Shown one piece after another: positions 14,213 through 22,953 of a stretch of DNA of 64,000 bases. Each line of letters starts with the position of its first letter. Position 1 is the first letter of the stretch. The stretch is taken from positions 1 through 64,000 of the forward strand of contig NZ_JBAKHX010000042.1 of assembly GCF_036906915.1 (NCBI RefSeq), in the 5' to 3' direction. Both the position numbers and the translations under genes were made by a program. The notes under the pieces are model-generated. The model had not been told where the DNA came from, searched no databases, and saw only the letters and a list, made by a program, of their open reading frames with translations. Origin of the DNA: Phytohabitans sp036906915. GTDB lineage: Bacteria > Actinomycetota > Actinomycetes > Mycobacteriales > Micromonosporaceae.

Positions 14213-15747
14213 CGGCGGGTACGGAAGGCGCGGCGAACGCCGAGACCGTCGTCGTCGTGGGCGCCGGCCCCACCGGCCTGATGCTCGCCTGCGAGCTGGC
14301 ACTCGCCGGCGCCCGGCCGGTGGTACTGGAGCGGCTGCCCGAGCACAGTGGACAGGCGCCCGGCATGGCGATCAACTCGACGGTGGTCGAGCTGCTCGAC
14401 CAGCGCGGCCTCATGGACCCGCTGCGCGACGAGAGCCTGGAGTGGCCGCAGGCACACTTCGCGCACCTGTTCCTGGAGCCGACCGAGCTGTCCGAGCCGC
14501 ACGAGTACACCCACGTGCTGCCGCAGGCGCATCTCGAAAGGTGGCTTGAGGAGCGGGCCGGCGCGCTGGGCGCCCGCGTGCTGCGCGGCCACGAGGTGGT
14601 CGGCCTGGCACAGGACGCCGACGGCGTCACGGTGCGGGTCCGCTCCGGCGGCACCGAGCGCGACCTGCGCTGCGCCTACCTGGTCGGCTGCGACGGCGCC
14701 CGCAGCGCGGTGCGGCAGCTCGCGGGCATCGAGTTCCCCGGCACCGACGAGCCGTTCTACGGCATCGTCGGCGACCTGGCGACCGAGCTGACCGACGAGG
14801 TGATCGGCCACATTGGAGCCCACCAGTGCCCGGCCGGCGTGTACACGGTGTCGCCCTTCGGCCCTGGCGGGGTGCGCATCGCGACGGGCGAGTTCGACGC
14901 CGCGCCGCCGGACCCGGACGCCCCGGTGACGGTGGACGAGCTGCGCGAGAGCGTACGCCGTCTCACCGGCGCCGACCCGGTGCCCGGCGCCCCGATCTGG
15001 CTGGCACGGTGGCACAACGCCACCCGGCAGGCCGACCGGTACCGGGAGGGTCGGGTGTTCGTGGCGGGCGACGCCGCGCACGTGCACTTCCCGCTCGGCG
15101 GCCAGGCCATGAGCACCGGCATCGAGGACGCCGTGAACCTGGGCTGGAAGCTGGCCGCCGCGGTCGGCGGGTGGGCGGCGCCGGATCTGCTCGACACGTA
15201 CCACGCCGAGCGGCACCCGGTGGGCGAGCGCGCCTGCCTCACCACCCGCGCGCAGGTGGCCCTGATGCACCCGATGTCGCGGGTTGCGCCACTGCGCGAC
15301 GTGTTCAGCGAGTTGCTGCGCTTCCCGGACGTCAACGACTACCTGGTGCGGATGGCCGGCGGCCTCGACGTGCGGTACCGGATGGCCGGGCAGCCGAGCG
15401 GCGACGACGCGCACGCACTGCTGGGCCGCCGGCTGCCGGCGGTGCCGCTGAACACCGCGGACGGGCCGAGCAGCACCGCCCAGGTGCTCCGGACCGGCCG
15501 GGGCGTGCTGCTGGACTTCACCGGCCGGAACGGTCTCGACGAACGGCTCGACGGCTGGGCCGGCCGGGTCGACGTGGTGCGCGCCGAGCCGGAGCCGCGC
15601 ATCGGTGCGTGCGCGCTGCTGCTACGACCGGACGGCCGGGTGGCGTGGGCGGCCGGCGACCGCGTGGAGCGTGCCGAGCAGGCGGGCCTGGGCAACGCGC
15701 TGCGCGCCTGGTTCGGCGCGCCCGCGCGGGCGGGCGCACCCGCCTGA
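14209..15747 (+). CDS. FAD-dependent monooxygenase, aromatic-hydroxylase (group A) type
   Basis: 512 aa. GAGPTG (18-23) is the ADP-binding loop of the Rossmann FAD domain; DGARSAVR lies mid-protein; and GDAAHVHFPLGGQ near residue 287 is the conserved second FAD motif of the PHBH/PgaE class. The C-terminal ~110 residues form the thioredoxin-like tail usual in polyketide tailoring hydroxylases. ATG 14209 overlaps the acyltransferase stop (ATGA), so translation is probably coupled. The expected reaction is NAD(P)H- and O2-dependent hydroxylation, epoxidation or Baeyer-Villiger oxidation of the polyketide; the sequence does not say which. A perfect hairpin follows the stop. Confidence 0.93.
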   Translation: MTAGTEGAANAETVVVVGAGPTGLMLACELALAGARPVVLERLPEHSGQAPGMAINSTVVELLDQRGLMDPLRDESLEWPQAHFAHLFLEPTELSEPHEYTHVLPQAHLERWLEERAGALGARVLRGHEVVGLAQDADGVTVRVRSGGTERDLRCAYLVGCDGARSAVRQLAGIEFPGTDEPFYGIVGDLATELTDEVIGHIGAHQCPAGVYTVSPFGPGGVRIATGEFDAAPPDPDAPVTVDELRESVRRLTGADPVPGAPIWLARWHNATRQADRYREGRVFVAGDAAHVHFPLGGQAMSTGIEDAVNLGWKLAAAVGGWAAPDLLDTYHAERHPVGERACLTTRAQVALMHPMSRVAPLRDVFSELLRFPDVNDYLVRMAGGLDVRYRMAGQPSGDDAHALLGRRLPAVPLNTADGPSSTAQVLRTGRGVLLDFTGRNGLDERLDGWAGRVDVVRAEPEPRIGACALLLRPDGRVAWAAGDRVERAEQAGLGNALRAWFGAPARAGAPA

Positions 15748-15758
15748 GACCGGTGGCC

Positions 15759-15788
15759 ACCGCACCGGCGGGATACCGCCGGTGCGGT
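15759..15788 (+). terminator. Hairpin terminator of the polyketide operon
   Basis: A perfect 13-bp stem (ACCGCACCGGCGG and its complement) with a GATA loop begins 11 nt after the monooxygenase stop. There is no T-run, which is common for actinobacterial terminators. It separates the biosynthetic operon from the exporter genes. Confidence 0.75.
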
Positions 15789-15803
15789 ACCGGCAAGACA
15801 CCA

Positions 15804-15816
15804 CGTACGTCGTACG
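15804..15816. promoter_or_regulatory. Candidate operator upstream of the ABC exporter
   Basis: GTACG-T-CGTAC is an 11-bp odd palindrome located 25-37 nt before the exporter ATG and after the operon terminator. The size and place would suit the NarL-type regulator encoded at 18764-19441, but only one copy was noticed, so this is tentative. Confidence 0.3.
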
Positions 15817-15840
15817 CACAGGCGTGCCGCGCTCGCCAGG

Positions 15841-16755
15841 ATGGAAGACGTGATCGAGGTAGACGGCCTGACCAAGCGCTTCGGGACGAAGGCGGCGGTC
15901 GACGGGCTCAGCTTCACCGTCCAGCCGGGCGTGGTGACCGGCTTTCTCGGGCCGAACGGTGCCGGCAAGACCACCACGATGCGCGTCCTGCTCGGCCTCG
16001 CCGCGCCCACGTCGGGCTCGGCGACTATCGGCGGCCGCCGGTACGCCGACATCGTCCGCCCGACGCGGACGGTCGGCGCGCTGCTGGACGCCCGGGCCGC
16101 GCACGGCGCCCGCACCGCGCACCACCACCTGCTATGCCTGGCGCAGGCGGCGGGACTGGGCCGCGAGCGGGTGGCCGAGGTGCTCGACCTGGTCGGCCTC
16201 ACCTCGGTGGCGAGGTCTCGGGTGGGCACGTTCTCGCTCGGCATGTCACAGCGCCTCGGCATCGCGGTGGCGCTGCTGGGCGACCCGCCGGTGCTCATCT
16301 TCGACGAGCCGTTGAACGGGCTCGACCCCGAAGGCATCCGGTGGATCCGGGGGCTCATGCGCGGCATGGCCGGCGAGGGGCGCACGGTACTGGTCTCCAG
16401 CCACCTGATGAGCGAGATGGCGCTGGTCGCCGAGCGCCTCGTCGTGATCGGGCGCGGCCGGCTCATCGCCGACACCACAGTGGACGATTTCGTGGCCCGG
16501 CACTGCGCCGAGTCGATACTGGTGCGGGCCGACCGCCCCGACGAGCTGACAGCCGTCCTGCACGCCGCGGGCGCCGCCGTCGCCACGGAGGACGGCGACG
16601 CGCTGATCGTGACCGGTCTGAGCGGCACCGAGATCGGCAAGCTGGCGCTGGCCGAGCACGTGGTGCTCTCCGAGCTGACTCCCCACCGCAGCTCCCTGGA
16701 GGACGCGTTCATGGACCTGACCCGCGACACCGTCGAGTACGGGGCGGCGGCATGA
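15841..16755 (+). CDS. ABC transporter ATP-binding protein (DrrA/CcmA-type drug export)
   Basis: 304 aa. Walker A GPNGAGKTT at 37-45, a signature segment FSLGMSQRL near 131, Walker B LIFDEPLNGLD near 151 and a switch His in SSHLMSE. The ~80-residue C-terminal extension is typical of DrrA-like self-resistance ATPases. It overlaps the next gene, a permease, by 4 nt, so the two form a two-gene exporter. No strong ribosome site precedes ATG 15841; GTG 15850 is an alternative start. Placement directly after the polyketide operon suggests export of, or resistance to, the product, which is an inference from position. Confidence 0.93.
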   Translation: MEDVIEVDGLTKRFGTKAAVDGLSFTVQPGVVTGFLGPNGAGKTTTMRVLLGLAAPTSGSATIGGRRYADIVRPTRTVGALLDARAAHGARTAHHHLLCLAQAAGLGRERVAEVLDLVGLTSVARSRVGTFSLGMSQRLGIAVALLGDPPVLIFDEPLNGLDPEGIRWIRGLMRGMAGEGRTVLVSSHLMSEMALVAERLVVIGRGRLIADTTVDDFVARHCAESILVRADRPDELTAVLHAAGAAVATEDGDALIVTGLSGTEIGKLALAEHVVLSELTPHRSSLEDAFMDLTRDTVEYGAAA

Positions 16756-17522
16756 GCGACGTGCTGAGCTCCGAGTGGACGAAGCTGCACAGCCTGCGCT
16801 CCACCTGGTACGCGGTGCTGGGCACGCTGGCCGTCGGCGTGGGCGTGGGGCTGATGTCCAGCCAGGCGCACGTCGGCTTCTACGGTTCGTCCGAGCCGGC
16901 CGACCAGGCCGCCTTCGACCCGACCGAGGCCAGCCTCAACGGCCTGCTCACCGCGCAACTGGTGATCTCGGTACTGGGCGTGCTCGCGATCACCTCCGAG
17001 TACGCGACCGGAATGATCGGGCCGAGCGCGCTGGCGGTGCCGCGTCGGGGCCGGCTGCTGGCCGCGAAGGCCGCCGTGTTCGCGCCGGTGGCGTTCGGCA
17101 CCGGGCTCCTGGTCGCCTTCGGCGCCTTCCTGCCGGGGCAGGCGATGCTCGCGGCGGGCGGCGTGCCACACGCGAGCCTCGGCGATCCCGGCGTCCTGCG
17201 GGCGCTGGTCGGCTGCGGGCTGTACCTGACGGCGATCGGTCTGCTGGGGCTGGCGCTGGGCACCCTCTGCCGCTCCACGGCGGGCGCGATCGGGTGCCTG
17301 GTCACCGTGATCTTGCTGGTGCGCGTGCTCGCGCAGATGCTGCCCGAGGCCGCCTACGACGCGTTCGACAAGTACTGGCCGATCGTGGCCGGCGAACGCA
17401 TCACCCACGTGGCACCGGACGCGGGCGCCCTTTCCCCCTGGGCCGGCTTCGCCCTCCTGGTCGCGGCGGTGGCCGCCACCCTGGCGGCCGCCCTGTGGAC
17501 GCTGCGCGCACGTGACATCTAG
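16752..17522 (+). CDS. ABC transporter permease
   Basis: 256 aa with about six hydrophobic segments and the SEWTKLHSLRSTWY opening common to ABC-2 permeases paired with DrrA-like ATPases. ATG overlaps the ATPase stop by 4 nt. It should form the membrane channel of the exporter. The product transported is unknown. Confidence 0.9.
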   Translation: MSDVLSSEWTKLHSLRSTWYAVLGTLAVGVGVGLMSSQAHVGFYGSSEPADQAAFDPTEASLNGLLTAQLVISVLGVLAITSEYATGMIGPSALAVPRRGRLLAAKAAVFAPVAFGTGLLVAFGAFLPGQAMLAAGGVPHASLGDPGVLRALVGCGLYLTAIGLLGLALGTLCRSTAGAIGCLVTVILLVRVLAQMLPEAAYDAFDKYWPIVAGERITHVAPDAGALSPWAGFALLVAAVAATLAAALWTLRARDI

Positions 17523-17598
17523 TACAGCGCGAGCAGTAGTGGGGAACTACCGCCGGTGGAGGACGTCCGGCGGGCCCGGCGGGCCTACCGTAGGCGGC

Positions 17599-18789
17599 AT
17601 GTTGGCTCTCGTCCGGCGGTACGCCGCCGACGCCGCCGCGCCGGCCGTGCTGTTCGCCGCGTCGCTGGCGCAGCCGTTCGTCCTGGCCGAGGACGCCTAC
17701 GGCGACCTGTCCACGACCGGCGTCACGCTCGCCGCGTTGACCTGCCTGGCCCTCGCCGTGCGCCGCCGCTGGCCGGTGCCCGTGCTAGCCGCCACCGTCG
17801 CGGGATCGCTGGGCTACGTCGCGGCGGCCGGCAAGCTCAGCCCGTTCTGGATCGCGGTGCCCGTGGCGGCGTACACGGTGGGCGCGCACGCGGGCCGCAA
17901 GGCCGCGCTGGTCGCGGTGCCGGCCGCCGCGCTGCTGCTGACCGCAGGCGCGGCCGCGCTCGACGGCGACTGGCCGACCCCGCACTACACCGGCCTGCTG
18001 GCCTGGACGGCGCTGGGCGGCGCGATCGGATACGCGGTGCGCGCCTGGCGCGAAAACGTCAGCGCGGTCAAGGACCGGGCGCTGCGCGCCGAGCGCACCC
18101 GCGAGGAAGAAGCCCGCCGCCGGGTCGCCGAGGAGCGCCTGCGGGTGGCCCGCGACCTGCACGACGTCGTGGCACACCACATCGCGGTCATCAACGTGCA
18201 GGCCGGGGTGGCCTCGCACATGCTGCGCGAGCAACCCGAGTCGGCGCAGCGGGCGCTGGCGCACATCCGGCAGGCCAGCCGCACCGTGCTCGACGAGCTG
18301 GGCGTGCTGCTCGGCGTGCTGCGCCAGCCCGGCGACCCGGCCGCGCCCACCGAGCCGGCGCCGTCGCTGTCGCGCCTCGACAGCCTGATCGACTCGTTCA
18401 CCGCGACCGGCCTGACGGTGCAGCGGTCGCTGGCCGGGAAGCCGCGGCCGCTGCCGGCCGCGGTCGACCTGGCCGCGTACCGGGTGGTGCAGGAGTCGCT
18501 CACGAACGTGCACCGGCACGGCAACGGCGCGGGCGCGCAGGTCAGCATCGCCTACAATCCGGCAGAGCTGTCCATCGAGGTCCACAACGTGCGCAACGGG
18601 ACACCGGCGTCCGCGCCAACCACGACCGGCGAGGGCCGCACGGGGCTGGGCATCCTGGGCATGCAGGAGCGGGTCGCCTCGGTCGGTGGCCAGCTCAGCG
18701 CCGGCCCGGAGCCCGACGGTGGGTTCCGCGTACGGGCCGTCCTGCGGCTGTCGAGGGAGACCGATGACGATCCGGATCGTGCTGGCTGA
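17599..18789 (+). CDS. Sensor histidine kinase, NarL/DesK type (HisKA_3)
   Basis: 396 aa. Roughly five N-terminal membrane segments (residues ~10-150) with no large extracellular domain, a short coiled coil, then the HisKA_3 box RDLHDVVAHH with phospho-acceptor His188, and a HATPase_c domain (N-box QESLTNVHRH, GLGILGM). ATG 17599 starts the hydrophobic domain directly; an upstream in-frame ATG at 17512 would add 29 polar residues and overlap the permease, so it was not chosen. The gene overlaps its response regulator by 26 nt. Small membrane-embedded sensors of this class often sense envelope stress or the exporter's substrate. Confidence 0.92.
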   Translation: MLALVRRYAADAAAPAVLFAASLAQPFVLAEDAYGDLSTTGVTLAALTCLALAVRRRWPVPVLAATVAGSLGYVAAAGKLSPFWIAVPVAAYTVGAHAGRKAALVAVPAAALLLTAGAAALDGDWPTPHYTGLLAWTALGGAIGYAVRAWRENVSAVKDRALRAERTREEEARRRVAEERLRVARDLHDVVAHHIAVINVQAGVASHMLREQPESAQRALAHIRQASRTVLDELGVLLGVLRQPGDPAAPTEPAPSLSRLDSLIDSFTATGLTVQRSLAGKPRPLPAAVDLAAYRVVQESLTNVHRHGNGAGAQVSIAYNPAELSIEVHNVRNGTPASAPTTTGEGRTGLGILGMQERVASVGGQLSAGPEPDGGFRVRAVLRLSRETDDDPDRAG

Positions 18790-19441
18790 CGACCAGGCAC
18801 TCATCCGCGCCGGCTTCCGGGTGCTGGTGGACTCGGCCGACGACCTCACGGTGGTGGGCGAGGCGAGCACCGGCCGCGAAGTGGTCGACCTGGTCCGCGG
18901 CAGCGCGCCGGACGTGGTGCTGATGGACATCCGCATGCCCGACATGGACGGCCTCGCCGCCACGCGGGAGATCACCGCCGACCCCGCGCTGTCCGCGGTC
19001 CGCGTGCTCATCCTGACCACGTTCGAGATCGACGAGTACGTCTTCCAGGCGCTGCGGGCGGGCGCGAGCGGCTTCATCAGCAAGGGTGTCGAGCCGGGCG
19101 ACCTGCTCGACGCCATCCGCGTGGTGGCGCGCGGCGAGGCGCTGCTGTCGCCGAAGGCCACCAAGGGGCTGATCGCGCGCTTCCTGGCCCAACCGGAGTA
19201 CGGCCCACAGGCGTCGCCGGAGAAGCTCCAGGTGCTCACCGACCGGGAACGCGAGGTGGTCGCCCTGGTCGCGGCCGGACTGTCCAACGACGACATCGCC
19301 GAGCGCCTGTACGTGTCGCCGCTGACCGCGAAGACGCACGTCAACCGGGCGATGCTCAAGCTCGGCGTGCGCGACCGCGCGCAGCTCGTCGTGATCGCGT
19401 ACCAGACCGGCCTGGTCCGCATCGGCGACCCGACCCCCTAG
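18764..19441 (+). CDS. Response regulator, NarL/LuxR family
   Basis: 225 aa. The receiver domain has the acidic pair Asp9/Asp10, phospho-acceptor Asp55 in VLMDIRMPD and the conserved Lys in ISKG. The C-terminal LuxR helix-turn-helix reads LTDREREVVALVAAGLSNDD. A GAGGGAGA ribosome site precedes ATG 18764 inside the kinase gene, so translation is coupled. It likely controls the neighbouring ABC and MMPL exporters; a palindrome at 15804-15816 is one candidate site. Confidence 0.94.
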   Translation: MTIRIVLADDQALIRAGFRVLVDSADDLTVVGEASTGREVVDLVRGSAPDVVLMDIRMPDMDGLAATREITADPALSAVRVLILTTFEIDEYVFQALRAGASGFISKGVEPGDLLDAIRVVARGEALLSPKATKGLIARFLAQPEYGPQASPEKLQVLTDREREVVALVAAGLSNDDIAERLYVSPLTAKTHVNRAMLKLGVRDRAQLVVIAYQTGLVRIGDPTP

Positions 19442-19455
19442 ACCCCGTACTGCCG

Positions 19456-19491
19456 CCGCCGTACGCCGCTACCACGCCTGCCGTACGGCGG
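19456..19491 (+). terminator. Hairpin terminator after the two-component genes
   Basis: CCGCCGTACG (19456-19465) pairs perfectly with CGTACGGCGG (19482-19491) across a 16-nt loop, starting 15 nt after the response-regulator stop. There is no T-run. Confidence 0.6.
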
Positions 19492-19582
19492 ATTGTCTGC
19501 GTCGGGCAGACGCGTCCGCACCGTCCCGGTCGAAAGGATTGTGCCCAAGGCACCCCTGTGTCGACCTCGACTGGAGCAGATC

Positions 19583-21823
19583 GTGGCCACGTACCTCTAC
19601 CGGCTCGGCCGGTTCTCGTTCCGCCGGCGGCGTCTCGTCGCCGTGCTGTGGATGGTGCTGTTCGTCGGCTTCGCGGCCGGCGCCGCCACCCTGGCCGGCC
19701 CGCCGGCGGACGCCTTCAGCATCCCCGGCACGGAGGCGCAGAAGGCGATCGACATGCTGGAGCAGCGGTTCCCCGAGGCGTCCGCGAACGGCGCGACGGC
19801 TCGGGTGGTGTTCGCCGCGCCGGAGGGCGAGCAGCTCACCGACCCGGCGAACCGCACCGCTGTCGAGTCCGTGGTGGCCGGGCTGCGGTCGGCTCCCGAG
19901 GTTGCGAGCGTCGCCGATCCGTTCGAGGCGGGCACCGTCTCGCCGGACAGCCGGGTGGCGTTCGCCCAGGTCACGTACGGCGTTGCCGCGCTGGACCTGA
20001 CCGCGGACGACAAGGATGCCCTGCTCGCCACCGCCGAGCCGGGCCGGGACGCCGGCCTCACCGTCGAGTACGGCGGCAACGCGGTGGCGCAGCAGGGCGA
20101 GCAGGGCGCCGCCGAGGTGATCGGCATCCTGGTGGCGGCGATCGTGCTGATCGTGACGTTCGGTTCGCTGATCGCGGCCGGGCTGCCGCTGCTGACCGCG
20201 ATCGTCGGCATCGGCATCGGCATCTGCGGAGTCACGATCGTCAGCGGCTTCGTCGACATCAGCTCCAGCACGCCGACGCTCGCGCTGATGCTGGGCCTCG
20301 CGGTCGCCATCGACTACGCCCTGTTCATCGTGTTCCGGTACCGGCACGAGTACGCGGCTCTCGAAGGCGACGGTGAGGAGGCGGCCGGCCGCGCGGTCGG
20401 CACCGCCGGGTCGGCCGTGGTCTTCGCCGGGCTCACCGTCGTGGTGGCGCTGGCCGGCATGTCGGTCGTGGGCATTCCGATCCTGACCCAGATCGGGCTC
20501 GCCGCCGCGGGCACCGTCGCCGTCGCCGTCGTGATCGCGCTGACGCTCCTGCCGGCGATGCTGGGCTTCGCGGGGCGCAAGGTGTTCCGGCGCAAGCAGC
20601 GCAAGCTACCGGCGGCCGAGCTCGCCGCGCAGGGTGAGCAGCACCCGACGGGCCAGCGCTGGGCGCGGTGGGTGACCCGCCGGCCGGTGCCGATCCTGCT
20701 GCTCGCGGTCGTTGGGCTCGGCGTGGTCGCGATCCCGTCCCACGACCTTCGGCTGGGCCTGCCCGACGACAGCACGGCCGCCACCGGCACCACGCAGCGT
20801 GCCTCCTACGACATCATCAGCGAGGGCTTCGGGCCGGGCTTCAACGGGCCGCTCACGGTCGTCGTCGACGCGGCCGGCGCCGCCGACCGGCAGGGCGCGG
20901 CGCAGCGGGTGGCGGACACGGTACGCGGGCTGCCGGACGTGGTCGCGGTGAACCCGCCGGTGTTCAACGCGGCCGGCGACACCGCGCTGCTGAGCGTCGT
21001 ACCCGGCGAGGGGCCGAACGCCCCGTCGACCGAGAAGCTGGTCGGGGCGATCCGTGACGAGGCGGCCGGGCTGCGCGAGGCGACCGGCGCGGCGGTGACG
21101 GTGACCGGGCAGACCGCGGTCGACATCGACGTGTCGCACCGCATCCAGGACGCCCTGGTGCCGTATCTGGCGGTCATCGTCGGGCTCGCGTTCATCCTGT
21201 TGATGCTGGTGTTCCGGTCGATCCTGATCCCGCTCACCGCGACGATCGGCTTCCTGCTGTCGGTGGCGGCGGCGACGTTCGGCGCGGTGGTCGCGGTGTT
21301 CCAGTGGGGCTGGCTGGGCGGCGTGTTCGGCGTCGACGAGACCGGTCCGATCATCAGCCTGCTGCCGATCTTCCTGATCGGCGTGGTGTTCGGCCTCGCG
21401 ATGGACTACCAGATCTTCCTGGTTAGCCGGATGCGCGAGGAGTACGTGCACGGCGCCACCCCGGTCGACGCGGTGGTCACCGGATACAGCCGCGGCGCCC
21501 AGGTGGTCACCGCCGCGGCCGTCATCATGATCAGCGTCTTCTTCGGCTTCATGATGGCGCCGGAGTCGCTGGTGCGTCAGGTCGGGTTCGCGCTCGCGGT
21601 GTCGGTCGTGTTCGACGCGTTCGTGGTGCGTACCACGATCGTGCCGGCCGCGATGGCGCTGATGGGCCGGGCCGCGTGGTGGCTGCCCAAGTGGCTCGAC
21701 AAGATCCTGCCCAATGTGGACGTCGAGGGTGAGAAGCTGCGCCGGAACCTGGCTGCCCCCCAGCCCGCCGGCGAGACGGCTCCCGCCCCGTCGGAGGGCC
21801 AGGACCAGCTCGCCAACAGGTAG
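19583..21823 (+). CDS. MMPL-family membrane transporter
   Basis: 746 aa in the MMPL/RND layout: one N-terminal membrane helix, an extracytoplasmic domain, a block of five helices (IDYALFIVFRYRHE motif), a second extracytoplasmic domain and another block with MDYQIFLVSRMREEY. The paired GxxxDY-type motifs in the two blocks are the proton-relay signatures of the family. GTG 19583 was chosen because GGAG (19573-19576) lies 6 nt upstream and the protein then begins ATYLYRLGRF, typical for the family. It probably exports a hydrophobic product or lipid; after two polyketide-linked exporter genes a role in product efflux is reasonable but unproven. Confidence 0.92.
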   Translation: MATYLYRLGRFSFRRRRLVAVLWMVLFVGFAAGAATLAGPPADAFSIPGTEAQKAIDMLEQRFPEASANGATARVVFAAPEGEQLTDPANRTAVESVVAGLRSAPEVASVADPFEAGTVSPDSRVAFAQVTYGVAALDLTADDKDALLATAEPGRDAGLTVEYGGNAVAQQGEQGAAEVIGILVAAIVLIVTFGSLIAAGLPLLTAIVGIGIGICGVTIVSGFVDISSSTPTLALMLGLAVAIDYALFIVFRYRHEYAALEGDGEEAAGRAVGTAGSAVVFAGLTVVVALAGMSVVGIPILTQIGLAAAGTVAVAVVIALTLLPAMLGFAGRKVFRRKQRKLPAAELAAQGEQHPTGQRWARWVTRRPVPILLLAVVGLGVVAIPSHDLRLGLPDDSTAATGTTQRASYDIISEGFGPGFNGPLTVVVDAAGAADRQGAAQRVADTVRGLPDVVAVNPPVFNAAGDTALLSVVPGEGPNAPSTEKLVGAIRDEAAGLREATGAAVTVTGQTAVDIDVSHRIQDALVPYLAVIVGLAFILLMLVFRSILIPLTATIGFLLSVAAATFGAVVAVFQWGWLGGVFGVDETGPIISLLPIFLIGVVFGLAMDYQIFLVSRMREEYVHGATPVDAVVTGYSRGAQVVTAAAVIMISVFFGFMMAPESLVRQVGFALAVSVVFDAFVVRTTIVPAAMALMGRAAWWLPKWLDKILPNVDVEGEKLRRNLAAPQPAGETAPAPSEGQDQLANR

Positions 21824-21859
21824 CTGGCCGTGGCCCTGTTCGGCACAGCCGGACCCACA

Positions 21860-21911
21860 AAGCCCGGGACGCCGCACCCGCACTGCCCCCGTGGCGCGGC
21901 GTCCCGGGCTT
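21860..21911. terminator. Bidirectional hairpin between convergent genes
   Basis: Perfect 16-bp inverted repeat AAGCCCGGGACGCCGC / complement with a 20-nt loop, between the MMPL stop (+) and the SARP stop (-). Read on the plus strand it ends in TT, and on the minus strand likewise. It is well placed to stop transcription from both sides. Confidence 0.8.
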
Positions 21912-21931
21912 CCGGCTGCCCTGCGGCCGGC

Positions 21932-22702
21932 TCACACCGCCGCGCGGGCGTCCAGCCGGTCGTCGGTCATCAGGATCGCCCGCTGCAGGTCACGCAGCGC
22001 CCGGCATGGTTGCAGCCCCACCTCGTCGTTGAGCCGCTCCCACGCCACCTGGTACACGTGCAGGGCGTCGGCCTGCCGGTCCGATCGGTACAGCGCGAGC
22101 ATCAGCTGCCGGTAGAACGCCTCCCGCAGCGGATACTCGGTGATCAGCGAGTACAGGTACCCCACCATCTCGCGGTGCCGGTCGAGCGCCAGCTTCGACT
22201 CGACGAACAGCTCGATGCACTCCAGCCGGGCCTCCTCCAGCCAGCGCGCGAACCCGCTGATGATCAGCCCGTCGCGCAGGTCGCCGAGCACCGTGCCGCG
22301 CCACAGGTCGAGCGCCGACTCGAACGCCTCCACGGCCTCCTCGTGCCGGTGCCCGCGGGCGTGCGACCGGCCCTGGAAGACCATCCGCTGGAAGGCGTGC
22401 AGGTCGAGCTCGTCGCCGCCCATGTCGAGCAGGTAGCCGGGCGGGCGGGTCACGATCCGGCAGTGTTGGCCGGGCCGGTTGAGAAACTTGCGCAGGTTGG
22501 AGATGTAGACGTGCAGGCCGGCGATTGCCCGGCGCGGCGCGCTCTCTCCCCAGATCTCCGCGATCAGCTGCTCGGTCGGCACCACCTGTCCGGAGCGGAC
22601 GAGCAGCACCGCCAGAAGCACCTCTATCTTGCGGGCGCTGACCGACGAGGACTCCCCCGTGGCGTCGACCACCCGCAGTGGTCCCAGAATCTCGAACCTC
22701 AC
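21932..22702 (-). CDS. SARP-family transcriptional activator (OmpR-like DNA-binding + BTAD)
   Basis: 256 aa. An N-terminal winged-helix domain (VRFEILGPLRVVD … LHVYISNLRKFL) is followed by a bacterial transcriptional activation domain (~100-250, ending DEVGLQPCRALRDLQRAIL). This is the length and layout of the small SARPs (ActII-ORF4/RedD type) that switch on antibiotic clusters. GTG 22702 was chosen over an upstream ATG because GGGGAG lies ~6 nt before it and VRFEILGPL is the usual SARP start. It lies at the cluster edge and is a good candidate pathway activator of the polyketide genes. Confidence 0.93.
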   Translation of the reverse strand: MRFEILGPLRVVDATGESSSVSARKIEVLLAVLLVRSGQVVPTEQLIAEIWGESAPRRAIAGLHVYISNLRKFLNRPGQHCRIVTRPPGYLLDMGGDELDLHAFQRMVFQGRSHARGHRHEEAVEAFESALDLWRGTVLGDLRDGLIISGFARWLEEARLECIELFVESKLALDRHREMVGYLYSLITEYPLREAFYRQLMLALYRSDRQADALHVYQVAWERLNDEVGLQPCRALRDLQRAILMTDDRLDARAAV

Positions 22703-22754
22703 TTTTCTCCCCCCATGCCAGGACAGCGACGGCACACCGATTCCGTCGCGTCGA

Positions 22755-22783
22755 AATCTAACGACGGCGAATGCGGGGTACAA
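22755..22783 (-). promoter_or_regulatory. Promoter of the SARP gene
   Basis: On the minus strand TTGTAC (22778-22783) and TAGATT (22755-22760) are separated by 17 nt, giving a start near 22748 and a ~45-nt leader. A TAGGGG hexamer (22784-22789) abuts the -35. The rest of 22703-22953 is relatively AT-rich and holds no gene that I can support. Confidence 0.5.
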
Positions 22784-22953
22784 CCCCTATTCACCACTTC
22801 CCGAATTACCGAGGAGGCCGATGCCTAGAAGACTCCTGACCTGCGCGAACATGCGCTTTAAAAATAGTGGGTAATACGCATCACACGACGCCGGCTAATA
22901 CGTCGGCGGCGTGCGAGTCGCGTGTTCTACAATTGACACTTCAACGTCGTGTA

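Noticed and set aside
22703..22953. Small genes in the SARP-MFS spacer
   Set aside because: Short frames here have no ribosome site or recognisable sequence; a promoter explains the AT-rich segment better.
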